This document shows, piece after piece, positions 36,088 to 45,840 of a stretch of 64,000 nt of DNA; the first letter of the stretch is position 1; the number at the start of each line of letters is the position of its first letter. Made by a program: the position numbers and the translations under genes. Location: assembly GCF_900101915.1 (NCBI RefSeq), contig NZ_FNAL01000006.1, positions 100,526-164,525 on the forward strand, written 5' to 3'. The notes under the pieces were generated by a model. That model did not search any database, was not told where the DNA came from, and worked only from the letters and a program-made list of their open reading frames with translations. This DNA is from Psychrobacter pacificensis (GTDB taxonomy: Bacteria > Pseudomonadota > Gammaproteobacteria > Pseudomonadales > Moraxellaceae).

Positions 36088-36327
36088 ATGTTGGGTGAGC
36101 CAGAATATAATATGAATGAGCTATTTGCTCAGTTAGGTCTAGATAGCTCTGATGAAGCAATTGATAAGTTTATCGCAGACAACCAGTTATCAAGTGAAGA
36201 GAAATTGATAGAAGCTAATTTCTGGACCGATAGCCAGCGTATGTTCTTGCAAGAAGAATGGCAAAACGATGCAGCATGGGTAGAGACGATTGATGAGTTA
36301 AATGTACGAATGCATCCTGATGCCTAA
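36088..36327 (+). CDS. DUF2789 family protein
   Basis: 79 residues, with AAGGAGAAAAG just before the ATG. The pattern MNELFAQLGLDSSDEAIDKFIADNQLSSEEKLIEANFWTDSQRMFLQEEW matches the small acidic DUF2789 family found in pseudomonads and Moraxellaceae. No function is known. An IS3 end fragment that can fold into a hairpin follows at once and may serve as its terminator. Confidence 0.85.
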   Translation: MLGEPEYNMNELFAQLGLDSSDEAIDKFIADNQLSSEEKLIEANFWTDSQRMFLQEEWQNDAAWVETIDELNVRMHPDA

Positions 36328-36358
36328 AAGCTGATATAAAAAACCTAATATATTGAAC

Positions 36359-36499
36359 TGACCCCCATAAGTTGGACACAACTTATGGGGTATTTTTATG
36401 CGTTACGATCTAGACTTTAAGATCAAAGTCATCACATACTATCGTCAAGGACATACCGGAATCGCAACAGCAAAAAAGTTTGGACTTGATAAAATGTAA
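36359..36499 (+). mobile_element. IS3-family fragment: one end and the first 33 codons of orfA
   Basis: It starts TGACCCCCATAAGTTGGACA, a typical IS3-family terminal repeat. A 33-codon frame (36398-36499) reads MRYDLDFKIKVITYYRQGHT, then GIATAKKFGLDKM and a stop, which is the start of an OrfA HTH. The rest of the element is missing. Unrelated to the IS3 copy at 6.8 kb. CCCCATAAGTT and AACTTATGGGG also form an 11-bp hairpin (36363-36390) followed by TATTTTTA. Confidence 0.82.
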
Positions 36500-36513
36500 G
36501 ATACGTCTGACTG

Positions 36514-37581
36514 CTAAACTTGATTATCACGCCATTCTAGTAGGTCAGTGACATCTTGATGAATACCCGCTTTCAAGGCGTCCAAACCATCGTAGCGACG
36601 CTCACCATGCAAAAAGTGCAAGAAGCGCACTTCTAGATTCAACCCGTACAAATCTGCTTTTAGTTTGGGAAAGTGTACTTCCAATCGCCAGTCATCACCT
36701 TTATCAACAGAGGGTCTTTTGCCAATGTTAGCGGTACCGAACAAACTATGTGGACGCAAACCTGCGACGCCTATATTATTATCAGTAGCCAGCTTTATTA
36801 AACCATCAGGTATGACCTCTCCATTCTCATCTAAGCTGACGACATCAACGGCAAAAATACCGTGCAAAGCGGGTTTTATTCGCTGCAAATCAATATTGGC
36901 AGTAGGAAAGTCCATAGTGCGACCAATTTGATCGCCACGGACGACCGACCCCGTAATGGCGTAGTCGCGGTCCAGCAGTATATTGGCAGCATGAATATCA
37001 CCTGCCAATAGCAAGTCACGGATGCGAGTAGAGCTAATACGTGCAGCCTCATTATTGACATCATTCAAGTGGTCGTTGTCAATATTGCTATCAGTGATGG
37101 TATGTAGGTTAGTCACATCCAAACCATAATCGCGCAAAAACTGACTATCGCCAGTACGATCATGACCGAAGCGGAAGTCGTCACCTAGTACCAGCGCTTT
37201 TACATTTAAGCGCTTGGCTAATATATCGGCAAAGGCTTGTGCTGATAATGAGCGAAAGTCCTCATCAAAACCTGCCACCACTAAGGTTTTAACCCCATGT
37301 TGTGCTAGGAGTGCCTGCTTTTCTGCTAGATTGGTCAAACGCGCAGGGGCTTTAGCTGGCTCAAAAAACTCACGTGGTTGTGGCTCAAATATCATGACCG
37401 CAGCGTCCAAGTTTTGGGTATGCGCAATATCACGAACTTGTGCCAGCATTGCCTGATGACCAAGGTGTACGCCATCAAAATTGCCAATAGTGAGCACACA
37501 AGGCGCTAACTCTACTGGGTCATTAGTAGTAGACGCGGCATTTGATGATGCAATCAGTTGCTCAAGAAAATAGGTTTTCAT
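36514..37581 (-). CDS. ribF: Bifunctional riboflavin kinase / FAD synthetase
   Basis: 355 residues. The FAD synthetase domain has LTIGNFDGVHLGHQAML (about 29-45) with the HxGH-type site, and ARISSTRIRDLL. The kinase domain has GDQIGRTMDFPTANI and FGTANIGKRPSV. It makes FMN and then FAD from riboflavin in the cytosol. The flavin product would supply the BLUF protein and the nitroreductase here, though nothing links them in expression. The two-Asn-rich insert near 165-180 is unusual. The gene ends 14 bases from the IS3 fragment. Confidence 0.95.
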   Translation of the reverse strand: MKTYFLEQLIASSNAASTTNDPVELAPCVLTIGNFDGVHLGHQAMLAQVRDIAHTQNLDAAVMIFEPQPREFFEPAKAPARLTNLAEKQALLAQHGVKTLVVAGFDEDFRSLSAQAFADILAKRLNVKALVLGDDFRFGHDRTGDSQFLRDYGLDVTNLHTITDSNIDNDHLNDVNNEAARISSTRIRDLLLAGDIHAANILLDRDYAITGSVVRGDQIGRTMDFPTANIDLQRIKPALHGIFAVDVVSLDENGEVIPDGLIKLATDNNIGVAGLRPHSLFGTANIGKRPSVDKGDDWRLEVHFPKLKADLYGLNLEVRFLHFLHGERRYDGLDALKAGIHQDVTDLLEWRDNQV

Positions 37582-37826
37582 AAGTTTTCAGCTATGATGA
37601 GACCAGATAAAAAACGAAAAAACACATCTATGGTCAAAATTGATGTGTCGAAAATTAGCCATTATAAAGTAAAATAGCCACACTAACATCCTATAGTCTA
37701 CGGATAATGCAAGTATGAATGACGCTCTATGAATTTCATGGTTTGTACATACGTCTATTATCAGTATGACGATTTTTTACTATCATCATGAATACCAATA
37801 ATAATGCCAATTAATATGGAGACTCT

Positions 37827-38438
37827 ATGTCCGATGTTGCCTTAGATGTCATAGCAACTGCCCCGTTGACACATCAGCTGACCCAGCAGTTTATGGTACA
37901 ACGTGCCAGTAAAGAAGACTTGGCAGAAGTCTTGGCGATTTATAACCAAAGTATTCCTGGCAAACAAGCAACGGCAAATTTGGCATTAGTAACGCTCGAA
38001 GAACGTACAGCTTGGTTCGATGAGCATTTAGACAGTCCAACGAGACCTATTTATGTAGTCAAAGCATTACTAGAAGGTGATGCCGATAGACAGAGTACAA
38101 AACTACCAATTGTTGCATGGGGCAGTTTCAGTGATTTATATGCGCGTACCGCTTATCATATCAGCACTGAAATCAGCATCTATCTGAACCAAGATTATCA
38201 GAGTAAAGGGTTGGGCAGTCTGTTGACACGCTGGATGTTGACGCAAGCGCCCAGTTTAGGAATCAGAAATATCGTTGCCCTTATCTTTGCCCACAATCAG
38301 CCAAGTTTGGGACTGTTCCGTAAACTTGGCTTTGAGCAGTGGGGGTATATGCCAGAAGTTTGTGATATGGACGGGTTTATCGCTGATGTTGTGATGCTTG
38401 GTAAAGCCGTGGCATCGGACAACATTGCAGATGATTAG
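37827..38438 (+). CDS. GNAT-family acetyltransferase (PAT-like)
   Basis: 203 residues. The GNAT fold shows MVQRASKEDLAEVLAIYNQSI, a central ISTEISIYLNQDYQSKGLGSLL with the acetyl-CoA loop Q-x-K-G-L-G, and AHNQPSLGLFRKLGFEQWG. It resembles phosphinothricin-type N-acetyltransferases, which acetylate amino-acid analogues. The true substrate is unknown. About 20 extra residues precede the domain. Converges on a lipoprotein gene. Confidence 0.87.
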   Translation: MSDVALDVIATAPLTHQLTQQFMVQRASKEDLAEVLAIYNQSIPGKQATANLALVTLEERTAWFDEHLDSPTRPIYVVKALLEGDADRQSTKLPIVAWGSFSDLYARTAYHISTEISIYLNQDYQSKGLGSLLTRWMLTQAPSLGIRNIVALIFAHNQPSLGLFRKLGFEQWGYMPEVCDMDGFIADVVMLGKAVASDNIADD

Positions 38439-38449
38439 AGCAAAATGCC

Positions 38450-39064
38450 TTAACCCAAAATTTTCCATTGACCATCTATTTTCTGTAGTTGATAGGTCAA
38501 TGGTGCAGGGTCGCTTTGTCCTTTGAGCATCAACTCGCCAGTGATGGTGGCACGCGTTTTGTCATCATTGTACGTTGTATCAGTAATCGTCACGCCATCG
38601 ACCGTTTGTTGAAACGCCGATTGAGTGTTGGCAAGCTCTTGCTCAAAATTTGCCATATCTACTTGATAGTAGCCTGCCGCATCCTTCACATCACCATAAT
38701 ACAAGGTATTTAGTGCTTTTTTGACCGTATCCTCTGGCGTACCCGCTTCGGTCGGATTGGTCACTAGGCTTTTTTGGTTAATCGGAGCAGTGACTGGATT
38801 GATATTGTCATTATCAACGGTCGTTGTATTCTCAGTATCATCTGTGACCTGAGTCGTTTCACTTGTGCTATCTGCTGTCTCTTTTTGCTCAGCTGTGTCT
38901 GTATCTGAAGTATCAACGACAGCTGCAACTTCTTCATTGTTGGTAGCAGTTTCAGTGACTGCAGACTCATTGTTGCTGCAACCGCTCAGCAGTAGTCCAG
39001 TACCGAGTACACCTGTTGCAAGGAGAAGCGGTAAGCGCTGGAAGAGTGGCTGTTTCGTTGTCAT
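38450..39064 (-). CDS. Lipoprotein with a DUF4878-like C-terminal domain
   Basis: 204 residues from the ATG at 39064, with TTGAGG 6-7 bases upstream. Lipobox LLLSGC follows a hydrophobic segment. A long acidic, Thr/Asp/Glu-rich linker (about 30-110) is disordered in appearance. The C-terminal domain (about 108-204: TPEDTVKKALNTLYYGDVKDAAGYY, then DDKTRATITGELMLKG and YQLQKIDGQWKILG) follows the NTF2-like DUF4878 pattern. Likely an envelope lipoprotein of unknown role. Divergent from nothing; murJ lies just upstream on the same strand. Confidence 0.75.
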   Translation of the reverse strand: MTTKQPLFQRLPLLLATGVLGTGLLLSGCSNNESAVTETATNNEEVAAVVDTSDTDTAEQKETADSTSETTQVTDDTENTTTVDNDNINPVTAPINQKSLVTNPTEAGTPEDTVKKALNTLYYGDVKDAAGYYQVDMANFEQELANTQSAFQQTVDGVTITDTTYNDDKTRATITGELMLKGQSDPAPLTYQLQKIDGQWKILG

Positions 39065-39193
39065 ATCGAACCTCAAATGTCAGTTATTCATTAATAGGTC
39101 ATTATGACAACGATTGGTGGCAAGCATTGTCAATTCTGATGATAGGCTTGTTTTGGTTTCGTAAGCCAAGCTCATGCCTATATCTACGTTGGC

Positions 39194-40744
39194 TTAACCG
39201 TGTTTGAGCTGGCGAGGACGGACACCTGTCGCTAGCAATACCACGCCATAAACGAGCGCTCCGGCGACACACATAATCATGAGTGCGATGATGCGTTGCC
39301 ACTGGGCTTCATCAGTAGGAAAGTAGGGTAACATGAGATAAAGTACGCCGATCATGGAGCCAGTTGAAATGGCAAACTGTGTGAATAGTTTGTTCCAATG
39401 GGGGCCAAAACGGAAAATATCGCGCTTGTGTAAGAAGTAATAGAGCAAGCCTGCGTTTACGAACGCTGCGCCCGTCGTTGCCAAGGCTAGGCCACCATGT
39501 AATGGCATTTCTAAGAAATAAAATATCCCGATAAAAATGACACTAAATACCATGTTGGCAATAACAGAAATGATGCCGATTTTGACAGGTGTTCTGGTGT
39601 CTTGACGCGCAAAAAATGCAGGGGCAAAGATCTTGATCAGCATGAATCCTAAGATACCACCTGCCATACTACGCAATGCCAGTGCACTCATCTGGGCATC
39701 ACGAAGGGTGAACTCACCACGTAAGAACAGGGCTTGCATCAGCACATCTGCGAGTACAAAGAGCGCAGCCGAGGCAGGCACACCGACCAAAATGATAAGG
39801 CGCGCGGCCCAGTCGATGGTCTTTTTGAAACTAACATCGTCTTTTTGCGCTTCACTTTTTGACAGACTTGGTAATATGACCGTACCAATCGCCACACCAA
39901 TTAGCCCTAGTGGTAGCTCGCTCATACGCTCAGCCGCGTAGAGCCAAGACACCGAACCACCAATCATCAATGAGGCAAAAACGGTGTTCAGCAATAAGTT
40001 AATCTGAGTGACAGACACACCAAAGATAGCCGGCAGCATTAATTTTAGAATGCGGCGAACGCCCTCGTGCTGAAAGTCAATCTTGGGCGCGACCAGTAGT
40101 TTTTGTTGCCATAGCTGAGGCAGTTGTATTAAGAATTGCAATAGTCCTGCGATCGCCACGGCATAGCCAAGCGCCATAATAGGCGTATCAAACATCGGCG
40201 CCAAAATCAGCGCACCACCAATCATACATAAATTCAATAGGACTGGGGCAAAGGCGGGCGCAGCAAAACGGCCATAACTTTGCAAAATACCACTGGCAAA
40301 AGCCGTCATAGAAATAAACAGCAAATAAGGGAAGGTAAGGCGGAGTAATTCAGCGGTAATGGCAAATTTGTCAGGTTGATCGGCAAACCCGGGGGCAAAC
40401 AACGTCACTACCCAAGGCGCGATTAAGATAACAACAACTGTCAGCATCGACAATACCAGCAAGAGTGCGCCCGAGGTGCGACTGACTAAAATCTGTACTT
40501 GCTGTAAGCTGTACTTTTCCTTGTACTCGGACAGCACAGGAACGAATGCTTGGCTAAACGCCCCTTCAGCAAACAGTCGTCGCAAAAAGTTTGGGATTTT
40601 GAAGGCGACCAAAAAGGCGTCCATCAAACCGCCAGCCCCAAAAACCCCTAGCAATACGACATCGCGTACCAAACCTAAAATACGCGATAACATGGTCATA
40701 CTGCTGACCACCATGGTTGAACGAAATAACCGACTTTTTGCCAT
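39194..40744 (-). CDS. murJ: Lipid II flippase MurJ
   Basis: 516 residues with about 14 membrane helices. The start MAKSRLFRSTMVVSSMTMLSRILGLVRDVVL is the MurJ (MviN) signature, followed by FLRRLFAEGAFSQAFVPVLSEYK with the essential arginines. MurJ flips lipid II to the outer leaflet of the inner membrane for peptidoglycan assembly. TAGG lies about 5 bases before the ATG. It neighbours ampD, another cell-wall gene, on the same strand across 124 bases. Confidence 0.96.
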   Translation of the reverse strand: MAKSRLFRSTMVVSSMTMLSRILGLVRDVVLLGVFGAGGLMDAFLVAFKIPNFLRRLFAEGAFSQAFVPVLSEYKEKYSLQQVQILVSRTSGALLLVLSMLTVVVILIAPWVVTLFAPGFADQPDKFAITAELLRLTFPYLLFISMTAFASGILQSYGRFAAPAFAPVLLNLCMIGGALILAPMFDTPIMALGYAVAIAGLLQFLIQLPQLWQQKLLVAPKIDFQHEGVRRILKLMLPAIFGVSVTQINLLLNTVFASLMIGGSVSWLYAAERMSELPLGLIGVAIGTVILPSLSKSEAQKDDVSFKKTIDWAARLIILVGVPASAALFVLADVLMQALFLRGEFTLRDAQMSALALRSMAGGILGFMLIKIFAPAFFARQDTRTPVKIGIISVIANMVFSVIFIGIFYFLEMPLHGGLALATTGAAFVNAGLLYYFLHKRDIFRFGPHWNKLFTQFAISTGSMIGVLYLMLPYFPTDEAQWQRIIALMIMCVAGALVYGVVLLATGVRPRQLKHG

Positions 40745-40868
40745 GAGAACCTATCTTGCTAAGTTGTGTACAGGGTTGTGTAAGAGCTAGTGTGCTGATT
40801 TGCTGTTGCAAAAAAACTGACGAATTATAGCACTTTCATCACGGAGATAAATGGATTGGATGTGGAAA

Positions 40869-41492
40869 TCATTTTTGCAGTGATAAAGAGTTATTTCGTA
40901 ATAACCCTGCAACTAGCTCCCGCAACCTTGCCCATTCAAAATAATCACCAGGATCCGTCTTACGCCCTGGCGCAATATCACTGTGCCCTGTCAAATGTCG
41001 CTGCGTTTTCGGGTACGCTTCATAAATAGCCGCGATTACCGCTGCGAGCTTCTCATATTGAGCGGAAGTGAAGGACACAAAATCTGACCCTTCAAGCTCA
41101 ATGCCAATGCTATAATCATTACATTCAGGTCGGCCTAAGTAGCTAGAGCGTCCAGCGTGCCAAGCGCGTTCGTTAAAATTGACAAACTGAGTGATAGCCC
41201 CGTCACGCTCAATAAACAGGTGCGCTGACACTTCTGCACCTTTGATTGTCTGAAAATAAGGGTGCGCATCCCAATCTAATTGATTAGTGAATAATGCTTT
41301 TACATAATGCGTGCCGCTAGAGTCGCACGCACCAAACTCATTGGGTGGTAGGCTAATATTATGAATAATGATGGCATCAATACTTAGACCTTCTGGCCTG
41401 ATATTATAGTTTGGTGAGGCCAGCCAAGTAGCGGCTGACAGCAAACCATCTGTGATTGTCATTGGCAATGTAGATAATGATGAATCGGGCAT
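40869..41492 (-). CDS. ampD: 1,6-anhydro-N-acetylmuramyl-L-alanine amidase AmpD
   Basis: 207 residues. Zinc ligands are H44 (IIIHNISLPP), H170 (TGHSDIAPGRKTDPG) and D180, with E132 in IELEGSDF. It removes the peptide from anhydro-muropeptides in the cytosol during wall recycling and so limits AmpR-type beta-lactamase induction in species that have it. The start has AGAGAG 5 bases upstream. It lacks a signal peptide, as expected for cytosolic AmpD. murJ is downstream on the same strand. Confidence 0.95.
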   Translation of the reverse strand: MPDSSLSTLPMTITDGLLSAATWLASPNYNIRPEGLSIDAIIIHNISLPPNEFGACDSSGTHYVKALFTNQLDWDAHPYFQTIKGAEVSAHLFIERDGAITQFVNFNERAWHAGRSSYLGRPECNDYSIGIELEGSDFVSFTSAQYEKLAAVIAAIYEAYPKTQRHLTGHSDIAPGRKTDPGDYFEWARLRELVAGLLRNNSLSLQK

Positions 41493-41649
41493 AAAGCTCT
41501 CTTTTTATAACAGTATTGGTGATGTTGTGATAGAAAGTTTATCAAAGTAGTTAGATGGTCGCAGCTTGCTTATATCATTTGAGTCTCTAGCAGAATAAAC
41601 CTTCACAGCGCGAATAGCGTATAAATAATAACGTGTGAGAGCCCGCCTC

Positions 41650-43806
41650 ATGTCTATAAAACCGATGTCTTCGTCTGGAACTTATACTCTAATAACCATT
41701 GGTCAGCGAGCGCGACTGCCATTGGCGATAGCGGCGCTATTGTTTTCTGCAAACACGCAGGCATTTTTACCGACGCCTTTATTGGTCACCGAAGGAGCGC
41801 TCTCATCTGAATTATCAGATAGTACGTCACCTAGTGACGCTGAAGATGCTGTTCGCATTGAGACATCTACTCTCAGTAATACTGGAAACAATACTCAAAA
41901 TAATACTGCGTCTGGGTCAGATATGGCGACAGAACAGTTACTGGCAACATGGCGTCGACAGGCAAAAACTGACAATCTAGCACAGCATACAATATGGCGA
42001 CGCTTATTGTATTTTTACGATGATCAAAGCAGCATTTTATCTAAAAAGAAAACGGAGAGTTTGGTCGATGATCCACGCTTTTTTTTGAGTGATAACGGTC
42101 AGCAGGATTCAGCCGCAGAATTAGACGCGACACTAGTCGCACTGGCAAAAGAATTCACATCGCAGACAACTGGTAACAACCAAGCAAACATTCATATAAA
42201 AACTCAAGCCAATAATAATTCCGTTCTGTGCCGTTTCCCAGCACGAGTGGCATGGCTAAAAGAAAAGTTAGCTATCGATGATGCGAGTCTGACAAATGAG
42301 TGTCCAGAGCTGGATGACTGGATGGCGACATTGGCGCCTGAGCAGTTATCTATTGTGTTTGCTGAGGAGTATTTGGACAACCCACTCTCTGCCTTTGGTC
42401 ATACGTTATTGCGCATTGATTCAAAATCGAGCGTAGCAGATCCCAATCAAATCAGTCAGGCGTATGCGCTCAATTATACGGTGGACGGTGATCCAAACGA
42501 TAGCTTTCCAATCTATGCGACCAAATCCATGATTGGCAGTTATGACAGTGCTATCGAGATTGATCCTTATCCCCAAAAGCTCGCAAAATATCTACAAGAC
42601 GATGAGCGTGATACGTGGACGTATCAGTTGAATCTGACATCTAGTGAAGTACAGCAGGTTATGCGCCATGTTTGGGAGACCAAAGCGCTAAAAATGCCGT
42701 ATTACTTCACCACGGATAATTGTGCTTCTGAGATTCTGCGCCTGATTGACGTTATTCGTCCTCAGCAGAATTTATTGAAGCAACTGGCTTATGTGGTCGT
42801 GCCCTCTGATGTCATTCAGTTATTAAACAGTCAAAATCTTTTGGCAAATGCCACTTATACCCCAGCCGACAATACGTTGCGTCAAGCTCAGCTTAATGAC
42901 GCTAAACAACAACGCGCGCAGTTGGGTTATCATAACAGCGCCAAACAAACCTTAAATGAGATAAAATCGGCACAGATCAATCCCGTATCAAGCCTATCAG
43001 ATGATGGACAATGGTTACGCAAACGTCAAATCGAGGTATCGGATAATAACCCAATAGATAGGCATCCACTACAGTTGGGAGTGATAGCTATCGGTCAGCG
43101 CGGTGACAATGATTATATCGATATTGGGTTTAGAGCAGGGTTTCATGATACGCTTGACCACGCGTCAGGGTATTCACAGTTTTTTAATTTAGAAGGGGTA
43201 GCTGCGACCTTACGTCTATATGACACAGATGATGATAAGCCCAATCAACCAGACAGCGTGGTCTTGCAAAATGCGACTTTGATTCGTGGACGCTCTTTTA
43301 ATCCTATCAATGCTGGCAACAAAGGCAAAACGTGGGGCGCAAGCATTGAGGCGACGCGAGTGAATGATGGCTCACAAGAGGGCGGGCGAGATCATCTGGT
43401 GGGTAGTGTGGGTTATGAGACGGGCTGGTCGTGGGCATTTGGTACGCCAAGCAGTGGTACGGGTCAGATGTCGCCGCAACTATGCTATACGTTTTTGGCC
43501 GGGACCGCGCAAGCAGGGCGCGCTATCAATAAAGGCTTTCGGGTAGGGGCAGGCGTTAATGCCGGCTGTCGTTATCAGATTAACAATCAGTTACGCGCGC
43601 AAGCTGAATTGCAATTGCCATATTGGTATCATGGCAGCAGCGATGAGTCCAACGTTCGTGGTCATTATTGGCAACCGATCTCAAGCCTCGGTTTACAATA
43701 CGATATTGATAAAAAACAAGCACTACGGATCAATGCCAGCTACGACTGGCAAGAGCGCGTCGATGCGAATGAGGATATACAGCTGTCATACAGACGGTAT
43801 TTTTAA
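41650..43806 (+). CDS. DUF4105 (Lnb N-terminal periplasmic-like) outer-envelope protein
   Basis: 718 residues from the ATG at 41650 (a GTG at 41635 is the alternative). A signal peptide ends near ANTQA-FLPT. The DUF4105 domain (about 230-400) has EEYLDNPLSAFGHTLLRID, YALNYTVDGDPNDSFPIYA and FTTDNCASEILRLID, a Cys/His pattern compatible with an NlpC-like hydrolase, as proposed for Lnb relatives. The C-terminal 250 residues are beta-rich with alternating aromatic residues, ending QLSYRRYF, which is consistent with an outer-membrane barrel. Function not established. Confidence 0.8.
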   Translation: MSIKPMSSSGTYTLITIGQRARLPLAIAALLFSANTQAFLPTPLLVTEGALSSELSDSTSPSDAEDAVRIETSTLSNTGNNTQNNTASGSDMATEQLLATWRRQAKTDNLAQHTIWRRLLYFYDDQSSILSKKKTESLVDDPRFFLSDNGQQDSAAELDATLVALAKEFTSQTTGNNQANIHIKTQANNNSVLCRFPARVAWLKEKLAIDDASLTNECPELDDWMATLAPEQLSIVFAEEYLDNPLSAFGHTLLRIDSKSSVADPNQISQAYALNYTVDGDPNDSFPIYATKSMIGSYDSAIEIDPYPQKLAKYLQDDERDTWTYQLNLTSSEVQQVMRHVWETKALKMPYYFTTDNCASEILRLIDVIRPQQNLLKQLAYVVVPSDVIQLLNSQNLLANATYTPADNTLRQAQLNDAKQQRAQLGYHNSAKQTLNEIKSAQINPVSSLSDDGQWLRKRQIEVSDNNPIDRHPLQLGVIAIGQRGDNDYIDIGFRAGFHDTLDHASGYSQFFNLEGVAATLRLYDTDDDKPNQPDSVVLQNATLIRGRSFNPINAGNKGKTWGASIEATRVNDGSQEGGRDHLVGSVGYETGWSWAFGTPSSGTGQMSPQLCYTFLAGTAQAGRAINKGFRVGAGVNAGCRYQINNQLRAQAELQLPYWYHGSSDESNVRGHYWQPISSLGLQYDIDKKQALRINASYDWQERVDANEDIQLSYRRYF

Positions 43807-43866
43807 GTAGAGTTATCTTTTAGCGCTGTAATCGTTGTATAAGTGGTATAAAAGGAAAGATGCTTT

Positions 43867-44706
43867 ATGAATACACCAAATATACTCATTATCGGGCAAG
43901 GTGATATCGGCTTGCCTGTTACCAATAAGCTGGCACAAGACGGCTTTTCGGTGACAGGGCTGGCTCGTAGTGAGCGTCATCATTATGCTTTAGTGGATAG
44001 CGCCCATTTTTTGCAGGCTGATGCGCTGACTCTGACGAGCGAGCAGCTGCAATCATTTACCTATATTGCGATTATCGTCACCCCTGATGAGTATTCGACC
44101 AGCGGTTATCATGACAGTTACTTAGCGATCAGCCAGCATTTGGCAACGCTTTCTGCTAATCTGGCGAACCTGCAGCGCGTCGTGTTTATTTCTTCTACTG
44201 GTGTTTACGGTCAAGACAATGGCGAATGGATCGATGAGCATACTGAACCTATGACGCCTGAGCGTGACGCATCAAAGGTTATATTACAAGCCGAACAAGC
44301 ACTGCAGCAAAGCTTTGGTGATAAAGCCATCATCATTCGACCTAGCGGCATTTATGGACGTGAGCGCCTTATGCGCGTGCGTAAAGCGCGCGAGCCACAA
44401 AAAGAGCCAGTAGCCGCCGAGCATTGGAGCAATCGTATTATGGATCGCGACTTGGTCACTATCATTGCCAATGTGTTGACGACAGCCGCACCAAAGCCAC
44501 TCTATCTTGCGACAGACTACAGACCTGTGACCACTTTTGAGCTTGGTGTTTGGTTGAGTGAACAAATCGGCGAAGCCGCGCCTACTATCGATGAAAAAAA
44601 GACATCAGTGACAGGAAAGCGTTTACATAGCAACATTCCTTTAGCTTGGCTTGAGTACGCTGATTGGCAGACAGGCTATCGTGATATTTTAGACCATCAA
44701 GCGTAG
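43867..44706 (+). CDS. NAD(P)-dependent epimerase-like SDR (YeeZ-type)
   Basis: 279 residues. The Rossmann motif is ILIIGQGDIGLPV near residue 5-17, a variant of GxxGxxG. The SDR residues include FISSTGVYGQDNG and a later GIYGRERL. Similar to YeeZ, an uncharacterised extended SDR. Substrate unknown. It lies 60 bases after the DUF4105 gene and 73 before the next gene, so it may share their transcript. Confidence 0.8.
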   Translation: MNTPNILIIGQGDIGLPVTNKLAQDGFSVTGLARSERHHYALVDSAHFLQADALTLTSEQLQSFTYIAIIVTPDEYSTSGYHDSYLAISQHLATLSANLANLQRVVFISSTGVYGQDNGEWIDEHTEPMTPERDASKVILQAEQALQQSFGDKAIIIRPSGIYGRERLMRVRKAREPQKEPVAAEHWSNRIMDRDLVTIIANVLTTAAPKPLYLATDYRPVTTFELGVWLSEQIGEAAPTIDEKKTSVTGKRLHSNIPLAWLEYADWQTGYRDILDHQA

Positions 44707-44779
44707 TTTTTAGCGTTAAGATCATTGTTCGGTTTGAACGTTTTTGTTCGTTTTATATGTGATAGTTTATGGAGATTTC

Positions 44780-45778
44780 ATGACTCAGCCGTTTACTTCT
44801 GATGACCATTTGTCTCATGCCAGTCTGGCAGCAGAAGGTAGCAAGCTCACAAAAGGCGATGCTGGGCAGTCTTTTATGCTAGCTGATTCACAGCAACCTG
44901 CGATCGTACATCCGAACTTTGATCCCAAACGATCCCCCCTTGATCCCGCCAGACCATTGAGTGATATTCCTGAGCCTGCTCGTCTCCTAGATGGTCAGCT
45001 GCGCCGGCTTTATGGTAATTCGACGCGGTTCTATCAGCCTAATGCAGATAGCTTATCAAAATGGTCGCTGATTGCGTCAGAAGCCTTGGCGGAGCATCTA
45101 TCGTTACTCAAGGCGGCACAGCTTGTCGAATTGCCTGATAGCTTTTATCAAAATCACAGTGATCAGCCCTTATTATCGCCATTATCAAAGATGACATTAT
45201 TAGATATGTCAGATATCCAGCAGGCGATTCGTACCTATCCAAAACTCAATCGTTATGGGTTTGGCTCTGCTGATAGCGACGAGATGGCTGAGCCAAATAA
45301 CAATGACAAAGTTAACGAGTCTTTAGCCTCTCTGCGCGCATTGATCAAACGCTATAATCCTGATGAACTGCTGAGTAGCCTGTATGCCGATGATTGGCAA
45401 GTGATTTTGCAACCGCAGCAATTTGAGACAGGCGAGGGCAGTTTGGCGACAGATATTATGGCCTGTAGCGCTGCTGTCCATGCGCTAAAGCAATGTAGTA
45501 CTCGTAAAAGTATCAATCATAGCTATAGTGCCGCGCAAATTTGCCAGCACGTACGTAGTTATTTGCTCAGTCAGATTGTCTGTGAGCCTACGCAGCGCCA
45601 CGCATATCGTCAGATCCGGATATTTGCTGGTCACATCATTGTTGCTGCGTATCATTTAGGCTGGGAGATACAAGTGCGGGCAGATGGACAGAGTTATTTT
45701 AATATCTCGTCGCGTAGTGGTTTGTTGACTCGCTATGCCAATATGCAGGATTACGAGATCAACGGTTGGTCAAGCTGA
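44780..45778 (+). CDS. Uncharacterised 332-residue protein
   Basis: The start at 44780 has GGAG 5-6 bases upstream; an in-frame start at 44744 lacks one. No signal peptide or membrane segment was seen. The N-terminal 75 residues are polar and flexible-looking; residues 80-332 are mostly helical, with two cysteines near 228-240 and a closing AYHLGWEIQVRADGQSYFNISSRSGLLTRYANMQDYEI. I recognise no family. It lies 62 bases upstream of pyrE in the same direction and may be co-transcribed with it. Confidence 0.7.
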   Translation: MTQPFTSDDHLSHASLAAEGSKLTKGDAGQSFMLADSQQPAIVHPNFDPKRSPLDPARPLSDIPEPARLLDGQLRRLYGNSTRFYQPNADSLSKWSLIASEALAEHLSLLKAAQLVELPDSFYQNHSDQPLLSPLSKMTLLDMSDIQQAIRTYPKLNRYGFGSADSDEMAEPNNNDKVNESLASLRALIKRYNPDELLSSLYADDWQVILQPQQFETGEGSLATDIMACSAAVHALKQCSTRKSINHSYSAAQICQHVRSYLLSQIVCEPTQRHAYRQIRIFAGHIIVAAYHLGWEIQVRADGQSYFNISSRSGLLTRYANMQDYEINGWSS

Positions 45779-45840
45779 TCAATAATGCGTACAATAATGC
45801 AAATTTTTTCGCCCCTCTTTTTGCCCATAGGAATGTCATC

